A DNA stretch of 64,000 bases from Lysobacter terrestris (GCF_014489475.1 NZ_CP060820.1:2682001-2746000); one strand, 5' to 3'; positions 25,063 to 40,434 are shown, counted from the first letter of the stretch. The notes: generated by a model from the letters alone, not told the origin. Made by a program: numbers and translations.

Positions 25063-25482
25063 ATGAAGCCTTCCACCGAATCGCCCAACGCGGCGCACGA
25101 CAATGTCCGGCTCGACCTGTGGCTCTGGGCCGCGCGATTCTTCAAGACGCGCGCGCTCGCCAAGCACGCCATCGAAACCGGAAAGATCGAAGTCGCGGGA
25201 CAGCGGGCGAAGCCGTCGCGCGGCGTGCGCGTGGGCGACGCGTTGACGATCGCGCGCGGCGAGGAAACCTTCGAGGTCGAAGTGCGCGAACTCAGCGACA
25301 CGCGCGGTCCGGCGAGCGCGGCACAAGGCCTGTATGCCGAAAGCGAAGCCTCGCGCCTGCGCCGCGAGAACGCGCGCGCCCAGCGTGCCGCCGAACGCGC
25401 TGGCTATCGCGCGCCGGAGACGCGGCCCGACAAGCGCGCGCGCCGCCTGATCCGCGCCTTGGGCGACATCGACGCGACCTGA
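25063..25482 (+). CDS. hslR: S4-domain RNA-binding heat-shock protein (Hsp15-like)
   Basis: The family binds free 50S subunits carrying nascent peptidyl-tRNA and helps recycle stalled ribosomes. The 139-residue product has an S4 fold at about 17-75 (NVRLDLWLWAARFFKTRALAK, AGQRAKPSRGVRVGD) and an Arg/Ala-rich tail ending RLIRALGDIDAT. A GATAAT box lies 9 bases upstream of the ATG at 25063; a GTG two codons earlier is possible. It stands alone after the rplS terminator. Confidence 0.88.
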   Translation: MKPSTESPNAAHDNVRLDLWLWAARFFKTRALAKHAIETGKIEVAGQRAKPSRGVRVGDALTIARGEETFEVEVRELSDTRGPASAAQGLYAESEASRLRRENARAQRAAERAGYRAPETRPDKRARRLIRALGDIDAT

Positions 25483-25531
25483 GGGCAGGGGGCGCCGACC
25501 GGTCAGCGGCCGATGCCCCACGCGGCAGCGA

Positions 25532-26134
25532 TCAGCGGCGTCCGCCCAGCACCGAGCCGGCCAGGCCGATCAGGTCGGAGAAGTCCGCGTCGCCGTCACC
25601 GTCGCGATCGAGCACCGCACCGAGCAGGCCGCCACCCAGACCGCCCTGCTGGCGGATCTGCTGCTGCTCCTGGCCCAGTACCTGGCCCAGCCCCTGTGCC
25701 GTGGTGCCGCTGCCGCCCTGCGCGAACATGCGACGGGCGAGGTACGCGAGCACGATCGGCGCGAGCAGCTTCAGCAGCGAATTCGCCTGCGCGCCGCCGA
25801 GCCCGGTCGCCGCGCCCAGGCCCTGCGCCGCGTTGTTCTGCTGGTTGCCGAAGACGTGCCCGAGGATCTGCGTGCCCTGGCCGCCACCGCCCAGCACCGA
25901 GCCCAGCACGCTGCCCAGATCGAGTCCGGCGTGGTCGCGCTGCAGCGCGCCGAGCAGGGCTTCGGCGCCCTGCGGTTGCGCCGCGTTGCGTCCCAATGCG
26001 CCGAGCAGCAACGGCAGCGCCGCACCGACGGCGCCTTCGGCCTGGCCCGGCGACAGCCCGAGTTGCTGGCCGATCTGTTGCAGCGGCGCGCCCTGGAGTT
26101 GCGAAAGCAGGTCATCGGTCAGGGATGCATTCAT
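25532..26134 (-). CDS. DUF937 (YidB-like) protein with a C-terminal EF-hand-like loop
   Basis: A 200-residue Gly/Gln/Leu-rich protein: N-terminal LLSQLQGAPLQQIGQQLGLS and VGAALPLLLGALGRNAA match the DUF937/YidB family of unknown function. Near the C-terminus, residues 176-187 read DRDGDGDADFSD, the spacing of a calcium-binding EF-hand/dockerin loop. Lies 123 bases beyond the katG end on the same strand, with a 12-bp hairpin between them. No signal peptide is visible, and its role is unknown. Confidence 0.75.
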   Translation of the reverse strand: MNASLTDDLLSQLQGAPLQQIGQQLGLSPGQAEGAVGAALPLLLGALGRNAAQPQGAEALLGALQRDHAGLDLGSVLGSVLGGGGQGTQILGHVFGNQQNNAAQGLGAATGLGGAQANSLLKLLAPIVLAYLARRMFAQGGSGTTAQGLGQVLGQEQQQIRQQGGLGGGLLGAVLDRDGDGDADFSDLIGLAGSVLGGRR

Positions 26135-26206
26135 GGTGGTGCTCCGTCCTTCGAGGTGAGCCCCATGCTAGACCGCTTCGCCGCCGCCGGTGTGACTGCC
26201 CGGATG

Positions 26207-26232
26207 GCCCGGTCCGGCGGGCCGGACCGGGC
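26207..26232. other. Strong hairpin between katG and the DUF937 gene
   Basis: GCCCGGTCCGGC (26207-26218) and GCCGGACCGGGC (26221-26232) form a perfect 12-bp stem. No T-run follows on the minus strand, so it may stabilise the katG message or terminate only weakly. Confidence 0.5.
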
Positions 26233-26257
26233 TCGTTGTTGCGCGCTTGCTTCAGCG

Positions 26258-28558
<2,301 letters not shown>

Positions 28559-28653
28559 CTACGTGTCTTGCAGCCAGAGGTCAGCCCGGCCGCAAGGCGC
28601 GTTCCGAAGCTACGCCGCGGCGTCGGGGAAGTGAAATTGAAAGTAGGAAACGC

Positions 28654-28676
28654 ATCGATAGCACTTGGCTATCGAT
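28654..28676. promoter_or_regulatory. OxyR-like palindrome upstream of katG
   Basis: ATCGATAG (28654-28661), CACTTGG, CTATCGAT (28669-28676). The core ATAG-N7-CTAT equals one half of the OxyR consensus (ATAG-N7-CTAT-N7-ATAG-N7-CTAT); the second half is poor on both sides. It lies between the end of mutS and katG, both on the minus strand. Confidence 0.5.
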
Positions 28677-28706
28677 ACGGGAATTCCGAAAGCCTGAAGC
28701 TAAGGG

Positions 28707-31289
28707 TCAGCTCAGGCCCTTGAGCCGGTACAGCGCTTCCAGCGCCTGCTTGGGCGTCAGCTCGTCCGGGTCGATCGCCGCCAGCGCGTCCATGGCGGCG
28801 GAGCTGGGCGCGAACAGGCCGAATTGCTGCGGTGCGTCGAGCGCTTCGGGCGCCATCGACGGTAGTGGCGCGTCGCGGCTGCTCTGCTCGAGTTCGGCAA
28901 GACGGCCGCGGGCCTGCTGCACCACGGCGCGGGGCAGGCCGGCGAGCGCGGCGACCTGCAGGCCGAAGCTGCGGTCGGCGGGGCCGTCCTTCACCGCGTG
29001 CATGAACACCAGTGCATCGCCGTGCTCGACGGCATCCAGGTGCACGTTGGCGATGCCGCTGCCCGGCTCGGCGAGCGCGGTGAGTTCGAAGTAGTGCGTG
29101 GCGAACAGCGTGTAAGCGCGATTGCCGTTGGCGAGACGGCGCGCGCAGGCTTCTGCGAGCGCGAGGCCGTCGTAGGTCGAGGTGCCGCGGCCGATCTCGT
29201 CCATCAGCACCAGCGACTGCGCGCTGGCGTGGTGCAGGATGTAGCTGGTTTCGCTCATCTCGACCATGAAGGTCGACTGCCCGCGCGCCAGGTCGTCGCC
29301 GGCGCCGATGCGGGTGAGGATGCGATCGATCGGACCGAGCACCGCGCGCGAGGCCGGCACGAACGCGCCGATGTGCGCGAGCAGCACGATCAGCGCGTTC
29401 TGGCGCATGTAGGTCGACTTGCCGCCCATGTTCGGGCCGGTGATGACCAGCATGCGGCGCGACTCGTCGAGCACGAGGTCGTTGGGTTCGAACGGTTCGC
29501 TGCGCACCGCTTCGACCACGGGATGGCGGCCGCGTTCGATGCGGATCCCGGCGTCGTCGACGAGCTCGGGTTGCGCCCAGTCCAGCGATTGCGCGCGTTC
29601 GGCGAAGCAGCCGAGCACGTCGAGTTCCGACAGCGCGGCGGCGCAGCGCTTGAGCGGTTCCAGGCGCTCGTTCAGCGCATCCAGCAGCTGTTCGTACAGC
29701 AGGCGCTCGCGGGCGAGGGCGCGTTCGCGCGCGGACAGCACCTTGTCCTCGAACTGCTTGAGTTCCTCGGTGATGTAGCGCTCGGCGCCGGTCAGGGTCT
29801 GGCGGCGCGAGTAATGCGTCGGCGCCTTGTCGCTCTGGCCCTTGCTGATCTCGATGTAGTAGCCGTGCACGCGGTTGTAGCCGACCTTCAGCGTGGCGAC
29901 GCCGGTGGCGGCGCGCTCGCGCGCTTCCAGGTCGACCAGGAACTGGTCGGCATGCGTGGACAGGGTGCGCAGCTCGTCCAGCTCGGTGTCGTAGCCTTCG
30001 GCGAAGATGCCGCCGTCGCGCGCCAGCACGGGCGGCTGCGGGACGATGGCCGAGGCGAGCAGGTGCGCGTGCGCGTCGTGTTCGCCGAGTTCGTCGCACA
30101 GCGCGCGCAGGCGCGGCGAATCCAGCGGCTGCAACTGCGCGCGCGCGGCGGGCAGCAGCCCCAGGCCGTCGCGCAGGGTGGAGAGGTCGCGCGGACGTGC
30201 CGAACGCAGTGCGATGCGCGAGAGGATGCGTTCGAGGTCGCCGAGTGCACGGAAGGTCTCGCGCAGGCGCTCGGCGGCGCCGGATTCGATCAGCATCGCC
30301 ACGCCCTGGTGGCGCAGGCGCAGCGTGGCGCGGTCGCGCAGCGGTCGGTGCAGCCAGCGCCGCAGCAGGCGTCCACCCATGGGCGTGATGGTCGAATCGA
30401 GCACGCCGAGCAGTGTGGTGCGCGTGTCGCCGTCGACGCGCGTGTCGAGTTCGAGGTGGCGGCGCGTGGCGGCGTTCATCGCGATCGCGCCGTCGCCGGA
30501 TTCCACGGCGATCGCGGTCAGGTGGGGCAGGCGCTGCTTCTGCGTCTCCTCGACGTAGCCGAGCAACGCCGCGGCCGCGGCGATCGCCAGCGGCTTGTCC
30601 TCGATGCCGAACCCGCTCAGGTCATGCAGGCCGAAGAAGCGCAGCAGCTGGCGGCGCCCGCTGTCCGCGTCGAACAGCCAGGGCGCGCGGCGGCGCATGC
30701 CGGTGCGGGTGGCGACGAAGGCGGGCCAGCCTTCCTCGTCCGCGACCAGGGTCTCGGCGGGTTCCAGACGCGCCAGTTCGGCTTCCAGGGCGTCTTCGCT
30801 GGCGACTTCATTCACCAGCAGGCGGCCGGCGGCGAGATCGGCCCAGGCGATGCCGAAACCGCTCTTGCCGCGCGCGACCGCGAGCAGCAGCGTGTCGCGA
30901 CGCTCGTTGAGCAGCGCCTCGTCGGTGACCGTGCCCGGGGTGACGATGCGCACGACCTTGCGCTCGACCAGCCCCTTCGCCAGCGCGGGATCGCCGATCT
31001 GTTCGCAGATCGCCACCGACTCGCCCAACGCGACCAGCCGCGCCAGGTAGCCTTCGTAGGCGTGGTGCGGGACGCCGGCCATCGGGATCGGCTGGCCCGC
31101 CGAATTGCCGCGCTGGGTCAGGGTGATGTCGAGCAGGCGCGCCGCCTTGCGGGCGTCGTCGTAGAACAGCTCGTAGAAGTCCCCCATGCGGAAGAACAGC
31201 AGCACGTCCGGATGCTCCGCCTTGGCGGCGAAGAACTGCTTCATGAGCGGGGTGTGTTCGGGGGGCGAGGCCGGGGTGTTGCCGTGCAT
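28707..31289 (-). CDS. mutS: DNA mismatch repair protein MutS
   Basis: Mismatch-recognition ATPase. The 860-residue product has the mismatch-binding Phe-Tyr-Glu motif ([11 protein letters not shown], residues 38-40), connector, lever and clamp domains, and an ATPase with [15 protein letters not shown] and [14 protein letters not shown] longer reading frame extends upstream, but the conserved part [16 protein letters not shown] starts near the ATG at 31289, which I chose. MutL lies at 61072-62859 in the same window. Confidence 0.96.
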   Translation of the reverse strand: MHGNTPASPPEHTPLMKQFFAAKAEHPDVLLFFRMGDFYELFYDDARKAARLLDITLTQRGNSAGQPIPMAGVPHHAYEGYLARLVALGESVAICEQIGDPALAKGLVERKVVRIVTPGTVTDEALLNERRDTLLLAVARGKSGFGIAWADLAAGRLLVNEVASEDALEAELARLEPAETLVADEEGWPAFVATRTGMRRRAPWLFDADSGRRQLLRFFGLHDLSGFGIEDKPLAIAAAAALLGYVEETQKQRLPHLTAIAVESGDGAIAMNAATRRHLELDTRVDGDTRTTLLGVLDSTITPMGGRLLRRWLHRPLRDRATLRLRHQGVAMLIESGAAERLRETFRALGDLERILSRIALRSARPRDLSTLRDGLGLLPAARAQLQPLDSPRLRALCDELGEHDAHAHLLASAIVPQPPVLARDGGIFAEGYDTELDELRTLSTHADQFLVDLEARERAATGVATLKVGYNRVHGYYIEISKGQSDKAPTHYSRRQTLTGAERYITEELKQFEDKVLSARERALARERLLYEQLLDALNERLEPLKRCAAALSELDVLGCFAERAQSLDWAQPELVDDAGIRIERGRHPVVEAVRSEPFEPNDLVLDESRRMLVITGPNMGGKSTYMRQNALIVLLAHIGAFVPASRAVLGPIDRILTRIGAGDDLARGQSTFMVEMSETSYILHHASAQSLVLMDEIGRGTSTYDGLALAEACARRLANGNRAYTLFATHYFELTALAEPGSGIANVHLDAVEHGDALVFMHAVKDGPADRSFGLQVAALAGLPRAVVQQARGRLAELEQSSRDAPLPSMAPEALDAPQQFGLFAPSSAAMDALAAIDPDELTPKQALEALYRLKGLS

Positions 31290-31551
31290 GAGGGGCTTGC
31301 TGTCCGTTGTCGCAGATGCGGCGTCCCGTGGGCGCCTGCGGTGTGCCACATGATGACAGCAGCCGGTGCGGGATGGTGCGCTGCGGCAGGCTTTGAGCTT
31401 CCGTGACCGTCGTCGCGAAGCTGTGGTAGGTTCGGGCGTGCTCGGCCGATGCATTCGGCGGTCCGGCAGGGGCAAGGGGAGCCGCGCGGGGGCGCGGTAG
31501 CTAGGGCCAGCTGCACAGCGCATGCGGGCTCATTCGTTGGAGGGGTTCGCG

Positions 31552-34209
31552 ATGATTCCGAGCAATACCCAGAGAAAGCGCCTGTCGCTCGCGGTAGCTG
31601 TCGCGATGGCGGCGATGGTCGCCGCGCCGGTTTCGGCGCAGGAAGCCGCCGCACCTGCGGACGGCGAAAAAGAAGCCACGACCTTGTCCGAACTGGTGGT
31701 CACCGCGCAGAAGCGCGAGGAGACCATGCAGGACGTGCCGATCTCGGTCACCGCGCTGCCCGAGCAGCTGATGCGCGACACCGGCGTGCGCGACATCAAG
31801 GACGTGCAGGTCCTGGTGCCCGGACTCATCGTCACCAGCACCCAGAACGAGGCCATCACCACCGCGCGCATCCGCGGCATCGGCACGGTCGGCGACAACG
31901 CCGGCCTGGAGTCGTCGGTGGGCGTGGTGATCGACGGCGTCTACCGCCCGCGCAACAGCGTGGGCTTCGGCGACCTCGGCGAGCTGGAGCGCATCGAGGT
32001 GCTCAAGGGGCCGCAGGGCACGGTGTTCGGCAAGAACACTTCGGCCGGCGTGATCAACGTGATCACCCGTCGCCCCAGCTACGAAACCTCCGTCGAGGGC
32101 GAACTCACCTTCGGCGACTACAACGCGCTTGGCGCGGCCGGCGCCTTCAATACCGCGCTGGGCGAGAACGCCGCGATGCGCGTCTACGCGGTGAAGCGCA
32201 AGCGCGACGGCTTCATGGACGTGCATACCGGTGCCGGACCGCGGACCGAGAAGGAAGACGGCGACCAGAACTTCCATTCGCTGCGCGGCCAGCTGCTGCT
32301 GGAGCCGACCGACAACCTCGACATCCTGCTGATGGCCGACTTCACCAGTCGCGAGGAGAACTGTTGCGCCGCCGCGACCATCGTGCGCGGGGCGACCGCG
32401 GCGATCATCGACGCGCTCTCGCCCGACGAGGGCGTTGCGCCGGCGGGCACCGATCCCTTCGATCGCCAGGTCTGGAGCAACCGCAGCACCGAGCAGGACA
32501 TCAAGGACAAGGGCGTGCAGGGCGAGGTCAACTGGATCACGCCGTGGTTCGACAACGCCACCCTGACCTCGATCACCGCGTCGCGCGAATGGAAGACGAT
32601 CAACGGCCTCGACTTCGACTTCACCAGCGCCGACCTGCTGTACCGCAATGCGGACGAGAACGAGTCGCTGACCGCGTTCGAGACGTTCAGCCAGGAGTTC
32701 CGCCTCACCGGCTCCACCGAGCGGCTGGACTGGATGATCGGCGCGTTCTATTCCGACGAGGACCTGGACCGCAACGATTCCTACCGCATCGGTACGGCGT
32801 ACGAGCCGTACCTGTCGACGCTGGTGTTCCAGCGCGTGGCGCAGGGGCTGGCGGGCTTGGGCATGCCCGTCACCAACCCCGCCGGCGCGGGCGCGTTCCT
32901 GGCGCAGGTGGCGGGGCAGACGCCGGGCAGCATCTTCACCGGCCTGGGCGCGCTGGACGAACATCGCCAGAATTCGAAGAGCAAGGCGCTCTTCAGCAAC
33001 AACACCTGGCATGCGACCGATGCGCTCGACCTCACGATCGGACTTCGCTACACGCAGGAAGATAAGACGCTGGATTCGGTCTTCAGCAATCCGAACGGCA
33101 GCATCGGCTGCGGCAGCGCGCTGGTGGACCAGAACCCGGCCAACCCGAACCGCTTCGCGCGGCTGCGTGCGGCGCTCTCCGCCCGCAGCGCCGGTTTCGC
33201 CGCCCAGCCCGCGGCGGTGCAGAACGCGATCATGGCCAGCCTCGGGCCGCAGGTCGCCGGCTTCATGTGCCTGCCGTGGGCGAATGCCTTGCACAACGGC
33301 CGCGTGATCCACCAGGAGCGCACCGAGAAGGAATGGTCGGGCACGTTCAAGGCGGCGTACCGCTGGAACGACAACCTGATGACCTACTTCTCCGCGGCGC
33401 GCGGCTACAAGGCCGGCGGCTTCAACCTCGACCGCGTGCAGTCCTCGGATGGCCAGTCGAGCAGCGGCTCGGGCGTGCGGCCGGTGGACGACACCTCGTT
33501 CCCGGGCGAATTCGTCGACAGCTACGAGCTCGGCGCCAAGACGACCTGGGCCGGCGGCAACCTGCTGCTCAACGCCACCTTGTTCCACCAGACCTACGAG
33601 GACTTCCAGCTCAACAGCTTCCTGGGCACGAGCTTCGTGGTGCGCTCGATCCCGGAAGTCGTGTCGCAGGGCGTCGACACCGAAGTGCTGTGGCAGACCG
33701 GTATCGACGGCCTGAGCTTCCAGGGCGGCCTGACCTATGCTGACACCAAGTACGGCGACGAGCGGCCGACCGCGGAATTCAGCGATACGCCGGCGAGCGC
33801 GCCGGGCTCGCTGTACAAGCTGCCGGGCAGCCAGGCGAGCTTCGCGCCGAAGTGGTCCGGGTCGGGCGCGGTGACCTACCAGTGGGGCTTCGGCAATGAC
33901 CTGGTGGCGCGCTTCAACCTCGGGGCGAAGTACATGTCCGACTACAACACCGGCTCGGACCTCGACGTCGAAAAGGAGCAGGACGCGTACACGGTGGTCA
34001 ACGCGCGCGTCGGCATCGGCCGCAAGGACAAGCGCTGGTCCGTCGAACTGTGGGCGCAGAATCTGACTGACGAGGAGTACATGCAGGTCGCGTTCGACGC
34101 GCCGCTGCAGGCACCGGGCACGTCGCTGCCGGGCGATCCGCTGAACTCGTACAACGCGTTCCTCGGCGCCCCGCGTACCTATGGCCTGACGTTCCGCATC
34201 ACGTACTGA
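31552..34209 (+). CDS. TonB-dependent outer-membrane receptor
   Basis: Gated beta-barrel importer driven by TonB-ExbBD. The 885-residue product has a signal peptide (to about residue 29, ...VAAPVSA before QEAA), a TonB box/plug start ELVVTAQKREETMQDVPISV, the plug segment VLKGPQGTVFGKNTSAGVIN, and a barrel ending in TYGLTFRITY with a terminal aromatic residue. The substrate is not evident: no transport or degradation genes adjoin it. GGAGGGG precedes the ATG. A 13-bp-stem terminator follows. Confidence 0.92.
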   Translation: MIPSNTQRKRLSLAVAVAMAAMVAAPVSAQEAAAPADGEKEATTLSELVVTAQKREETMQDVPISVTALPEQLMRDTGVRDIKDVQVLVPGLIVTSTQNEAITTARIRGIGTVGDNAGLESSVGVVIDGVYRPRNSVGFGDLGELERIEVLKGPQGTVFGKNTSAGVINVITRRPSYETSVEGELTFGDYNALGAAGAFNTALGENAAMRVYAVKRKRDGFMDVHTGAGPRTEKEDGDQNFHSLRGQLLLEPTDNLDILLMADFTSREENCCAAATIVRGATAAIIDALSPDEGVAPAGTDPFDRQVWSNRSTEQDIKDKGVQGEVNWITPWFDNATLTSITASREWKTINGLDFDFTSADLLYRNADENESLTAFETFSQEFRLTGSTERLDWMIGAFYSDEDLDRNDSYRIGTAYEPYLSTLVFQRVAQGLAGLGMPVTNPAGAGAFLAQVAGQTPGSIFTGLGALDEHRQNSKSKALFSNNTWHATDALDLTIGLRYTQEDKTLDSVFSNPNGSIGCGSALVDQNPANPNRFARLRAALSARSAGFAAQPAAVQNAIMASLGPQVAGFMCLPWANALHNGRVIHQERTEKEWSGTFKAAYRWNDNLMTYFSAARGYKAGGFNLDRVQSSDGQSSSGSGVRPVDDTSFPGEFVDSYELGAKTTWAGGNLLLNATLFHQTYEDFQLNSFLGTSFVVRSIPEVVSQGVDTEVLWQTGIDGLSFQGGLTYADTKYGDERPTAEFSDTPASAPGSLYKLPGSQASFAPKWSGSGAVTYQWGFGNDLVARFNLGAKYMSDYNTGSDLDVEKEQDAYTVVNARVGIGRKDKRWSVELWAQNLTDEEYMQVAFDAPLQAPGTSLPGDPLNSYNAFLGAPRTYGLTFRITY

Positions 34210-34228
34210 CGGCGCCACCCGTGTCACC

Positions 34229-34263
34229 GGCGACGGCCCGCTTACTGCGGGCCGTCGCCTTTT
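34229..34263 (+). terminator. Rho-independent terminator after the TonB receptor
   Basis: GGCGACGGCCCGC / GCGGGCCGTCGCC, a perfect 13-bp stem with a TTACT loop, then TTTT. Confidence 0.92.
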
Positions 34264-34276
34264 GCGGGTGCGCCGC

Positions 34277-34282
34277 TATAGT
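34277..34282 (+). promoter_or_regulatory. -10-like box abutting the cinA-like start
   Basis: TATAGT ends 7 bases before the ATG at 34290. The -35 region overlaps the preceding terminator and is poor. Confidence 0.4.
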
Positions 34283-34289
34283 TCGCCGC

Positions 34290-34790
34290 ATGAGCACCGT
34301 CGCCTCTGACACGACATTGCAGCAACTGGCCGGGCAACTGGGCGCGATTGCCCAGGCGGGCCACCACACGCTGGTCACCGCCGAGAGCTGCACCGGTGGC
34401 TGGATCGCCAAGGTGCTGACCGACATCGCCGGATCATCCGCCTGGTTCGAGTGCGGGATCGCGGCCTACAGCTACGAGTCCAAGCAGGCTCTGCTCGGCG
34501 TGCGCCCGGAGACGCTGGAGCAACACGGCGCGGTGAGCCGCGAAACCGTCCTGGAGATGGTGTCCGGCGCCCTGGTCCATTCGGGTGCCACGCTGGCGGT
34601 CGCGGTGACCGGCATCGCCGGTCCCTCGGGCGGCACCGAGGACAAGCCGGTGGGCACGGTGTGGGTTGCGTGGAAACGCCGCGGCGGCTACGCCATGGCC
34701 GAGGTCTTCCACTTCGCCGGCGATCGCGAGGCGGTGCGCAGGCAGACGGTGGAAGCGGCCCTGCAGGGCCTGATGCGCCTGGCCGGATAG
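34290..34790 (+). CDS. pncC: CinA C-terminal-domain protein (nicotinamide-nucleotide amidase)
   Basis: PncC-type enzymes deamidate NMN in the pyridine nucleotide cycle. The 166-residue protein is the stand-alone CinA C-terminal domain: TAESCTGGWIAKVLTDIAGSS, FECGIAAYS, and VTGIAGPSGG with KPVGTVW. No N-terminal MoaB-like domain is present. The order cinA-like/lexA/recA/recX is usual in Xanthomonadaceae. Start 34290 has no Shine-Dalgarno, and a -10-like box ends 7 bases before it. Confidence 0.92.
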   Translation: MSTVASDTTLQQLAGQLGAIAQAGHHTLVTAESCTGGWIAKVLTDIAGSSAWFECGIAAYSYESKQALLGVRPETLEQHGAVSRETVLEMVSGALVHSGATLAVAVTGIAGPSGGTEDKPVGTVWVAWKRRGGYAMAEVFHFAGDREAVRRQTVEAALQGLMRLAG

Positions 34791-34819
34791 GCCACTCCGG
34801 GCGCCGGCCGCGGCTGGGC

Positions 34820-34849
34820 TTGCTTTTCTGGAAAAGGCGTTAGTAGTAT
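34820..34849 (+). promoter_or_regulatory. Predicted lexA promoter
   Basis: TTGCTT (34820-34825), an 18-base spacer and TAGTAT (34844-34849). The -10 lies inside the LexA box, and the start point would be at or next to the ATG. Confidence 0.5.
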
Positions 34850-34858
34850 TGCTACTAA
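34840..34858. promoter_or_regulatory. LexA operator of lexA
   Basis: TTAGTAG-TATTG-CTACTAA, a perfect 7-base inverted repeat that closely matches the Xanthomonas/Xylella LexA box. Its last base is the A of the lexA start codon, consistent with autorepression. Confidence 0.88.
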
Positions 34859-35490
34859 TGAACCTGACCGACACCCAGCGCGCCATCCTGGCCCTCATCA
34901 CCGAGCGGATCGAGAGCGAAGGCGTGCCGCCGTCGCAAACCGAGATCGCATCGGCCTTCGGTTTCAGCAGTGTTCGCGCCGCCCAGTACCACCTCGAGGC
35001 ACTCGAGCGGGCAGGGGCGATCCAGCGAGTGCCCGGGCAGGCACGCGGCATCCGCCTGACCCAGGCGCCGGCCCGGATGGCGCCCGCGGCGAATGACGAT
35101 GCCTTGCGGCTGCCGGTGCTGGGCCGGGTCGCAGCCGGCCTGCCGATCGGTGCCGGTGTCGACCTGGAAACGGACGACTACGTCATCCTCGACAAGAACT
35201 TCTTCGCGCCGGCTCCGGACTACCTGCTCAAGGTGAAGGGCGACTCGATGCGCGACGAAGGCATCTTCGACGGCGACCTGATCGGCGTGCACCGCACCTC
35301 CGAAGCGCGCAGCGGCCAGATCGTGGTGGCGCGCATCGACGACGAAATCACCGTCAAGCTGCTGAAGATCGGCAAGGACCGCGTGCGCCTGCTGCCGCGC
35401 AATCCGGATTACGCGCCCATCGAGGTGTCGCCGGACCAGGACTTCGCCATCGAGGGGCTGTACTGCGGCCTGGTGCGGCCGAATCGATGA
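34858..35490 (+). CDS. lexA: SOS repressor LexA
   Basis: Represses SOS genes and self-cleaves when RecA filaments form. The 210-residue product has an N-terminal winged helix (MNLTDTQRAILALITERI, SVRAAQYHLEAL), cleavage site Ala93-Gly94 in VAAGLPIG, and catalytic Ser130 (KGDSMRDEG) and Lys167 (ITVKLLK). The recognition helix differs from the E. coli type, which fits the different operator at 34840-34858. The ATG at 34858 matches the family N-terminus; a TTG three codons upstream lies inside the operator and is unlikely. No Shine-Dalgarno. Confidence 0.97.
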   Translation: MNLTDTQRAILALITERIESEGVPPSQTEIASAFGFSSVRAAQYHLEALERAGAIQRVPGQARGIRLTQAPARMAPAANDDALRLPVLGRVAAGLPIGAGVDLETDDYVILDKNFFAPAPDYLLKVKGDSMRDEGIFDGDLIGVHRTSEARSGQIVVARIDDEITVKLLKIGKDRVRLLPRNPDYAPIEVSPDQDFAIEGLYCGLVRPNR

Positions 35491-35678
35491 GGGCCGTCAT
35501 GCGTACGGGGTTTTCCTACCCGCGGGGCCGGCCTATGCCGATTCCTGCCGGCGCGATCCCCGTCCAGACTTTTTCCAGGTGGTCCGCTTGCGTCTCAGCC
35601 TCTGCGATGCGCGCCCACTAATCTGGCTTCAACAAGAACGCTCCAACGCACACAAACACGAACCAAGGAACCGCCACG

Positions 35679-36716
<1,038 letters not shown>

Positions 36717-36738
36717 TCCGAACGCAGGACGCCGCCGC

Positions 36739-37236
36739 GTGGACGACAACGGCATCGACACCGAGCGCAAGCCCCGCCGCAAGGCGCGGGAGTTGAGCGC
36801 AACGCAACGGGCCTTGGGGCTGCTCACGCGGCGCGAACATTCAAGGACGGAGCTCACCCGCAAGCTGGCCTCGCGTGGCATGGATGCCGGCGAGGTGGAA
36901 ACCGCCGTGGCCAACCTGGCCCGCGACGGCTGGCAGGACGATGCCCGTTTCGCCGAGAGCCTGATGCGCGCCCGCGCCTCCAGCGGACATGGACCCATCC
37001 GGATCCGCGCCGAGCTTGCTACCCATGGCCTCGACCGCGAGGCCATTACTGCCGCCCTGGACACTTTCCATGGCGACTGGGCCGAAATCGCCTCCGACCT
37101 CGTCCGTCGGCGCTACGGCCCGGTCGCCGCCTTTGACCTCAATCAGCGGCGCAAGGCCGCCGATTTCCTGCTCCGCCGTGGCTTCGATGCCGCGGCGATC
37201 CGGGCCGCCACGCGCGCGGACGCCGACGCGGACTAG
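36739..37236 (+). CDS. recX: Regulatory protein RecX
   Basis: Modulates RecA by capping or binding the filament. The 165-residue all-helical product has the family motifs [33 protein letters not shown] and [14 protein letters not shown]. It uses a GTG start 22 bases after the recA stop, so it is probably made by read-through from recA. Asp/Ala-rich tail. Confidence 0.95.
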   Translation: MDDNGIDTERKPRRKARELSATQRALGLLTRREHSRTELTRKLASRGMDAGEVETAVANLARDGWQDDARFAESLMRARASSGHGPIRIRAELATHGLDREAITAALDTFHGDWAEIASDLVRRRYGPVAAFDLNQRRKAADFLLRRGFDAAAIRAATRADADAD

Positions 37237-37390
37237 GCGCCGCCGGGCTCGTGCGGCCTGCGCGGGCCGGTCCTGCCTGCTACGCTAGAAAGCTTTCCGA
37301 CTGGGTTGCCTGCTCGGCTTGCTGCCGCCATCTTGGGGGCTGGGGCCGGTCGCCGTGACCTTGCCCAAGCCCTTCTTGATCGCGCCAGGC

Positions 37391-40039
<2,649 letters not shown>

Positions 40040-40187
40040 TGCCGGGTGTGGTATGTGACAGGGGGACGCTGAACTTCTCGACCGCGACGCGGTCCACGGA
40101 AAGCCGGCGTTTGTTTTCAGAAGTAAGGCGCTCTAGAGGGAACGGGCGCCCTGACCGGCGATCTTGGCCGGTATCGAGGAGATTTGC

Positions 40188-40388
40188 ATGCTTATCCTGA
40201 CGCGTCGCGTCGGCGAGACTTTGATGATCGGTGACTCCGTTACGGTCACTGTTCTCGGTGTGAAGGGCAACCAGGTGCGCATCGGCATCACCGCCCCGAA
40301 GGACGTCGCGGTCCATCGCGAGGAGATCTACCAGCGCATACAGCGCGGCGAGGGAGTCTCCGAAGATCGCAAGGGCGAGGACAGCTAA
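40188..40388 (+). CDS. csrA: Carbon storage regulator CsrA (RsmA)
   Basis: Post-transcriptional regulator that binds GGA motifs in mRNA leaders and controls virulence, biofilm and carbon metabolism in this family. The 66 residues start [20 protein letters not shown] and contain [19 protein letters not shown] with the RNA-binding Arg. GAGGAG precedes the ATG at 40188. Its own leader (about 150 bases after alaS) contains several GGA triplets; autoregulation is possible but not shown. Confidence 0.97.
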   Translation: MLILTRRVGETLMIGDSVTVTVLGVKGNQVRIGITAPKDVAVHREEIYQRIQRGEGVSEDRKGEDS

Positions 40389-40394
40389 AAAAAT

Positions 40395-40423
40395 TTGCCG
40401 CGCATGCGCAGAGCCGTTATGCT
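40395..40423 (+). promoter_or_regulatory. Predicted tRNA-Ser promoter
   Basis: TTGCCG (40395-40400), a 17-base spacer and TATGCT (40418-40423), followed by the GC-rich CTGCGCCCCGC discriminator. The same bases form a 9-bp hairpin GCGCAGAGC/GCTCTGCGC (40406-40429). Confidence 0.55.
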
Positions 40424-40434
40424 CTGCGCCCCGC

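Noticed and set aside
31290-31551. Search for a promoter or Fur box between mutS and the TonB-dependent receptor
   Set aside because: A TTGAGC was seen, but the nearest -10-like box is 28 bases away, and no GATAAT-type Fur repeats were found.
35491-35678. CACTAATCTGG-like fragment considered as a recA LexA box
   Set aside because: Only one half-site is present and the second arm does not match; recorded as absence instead.
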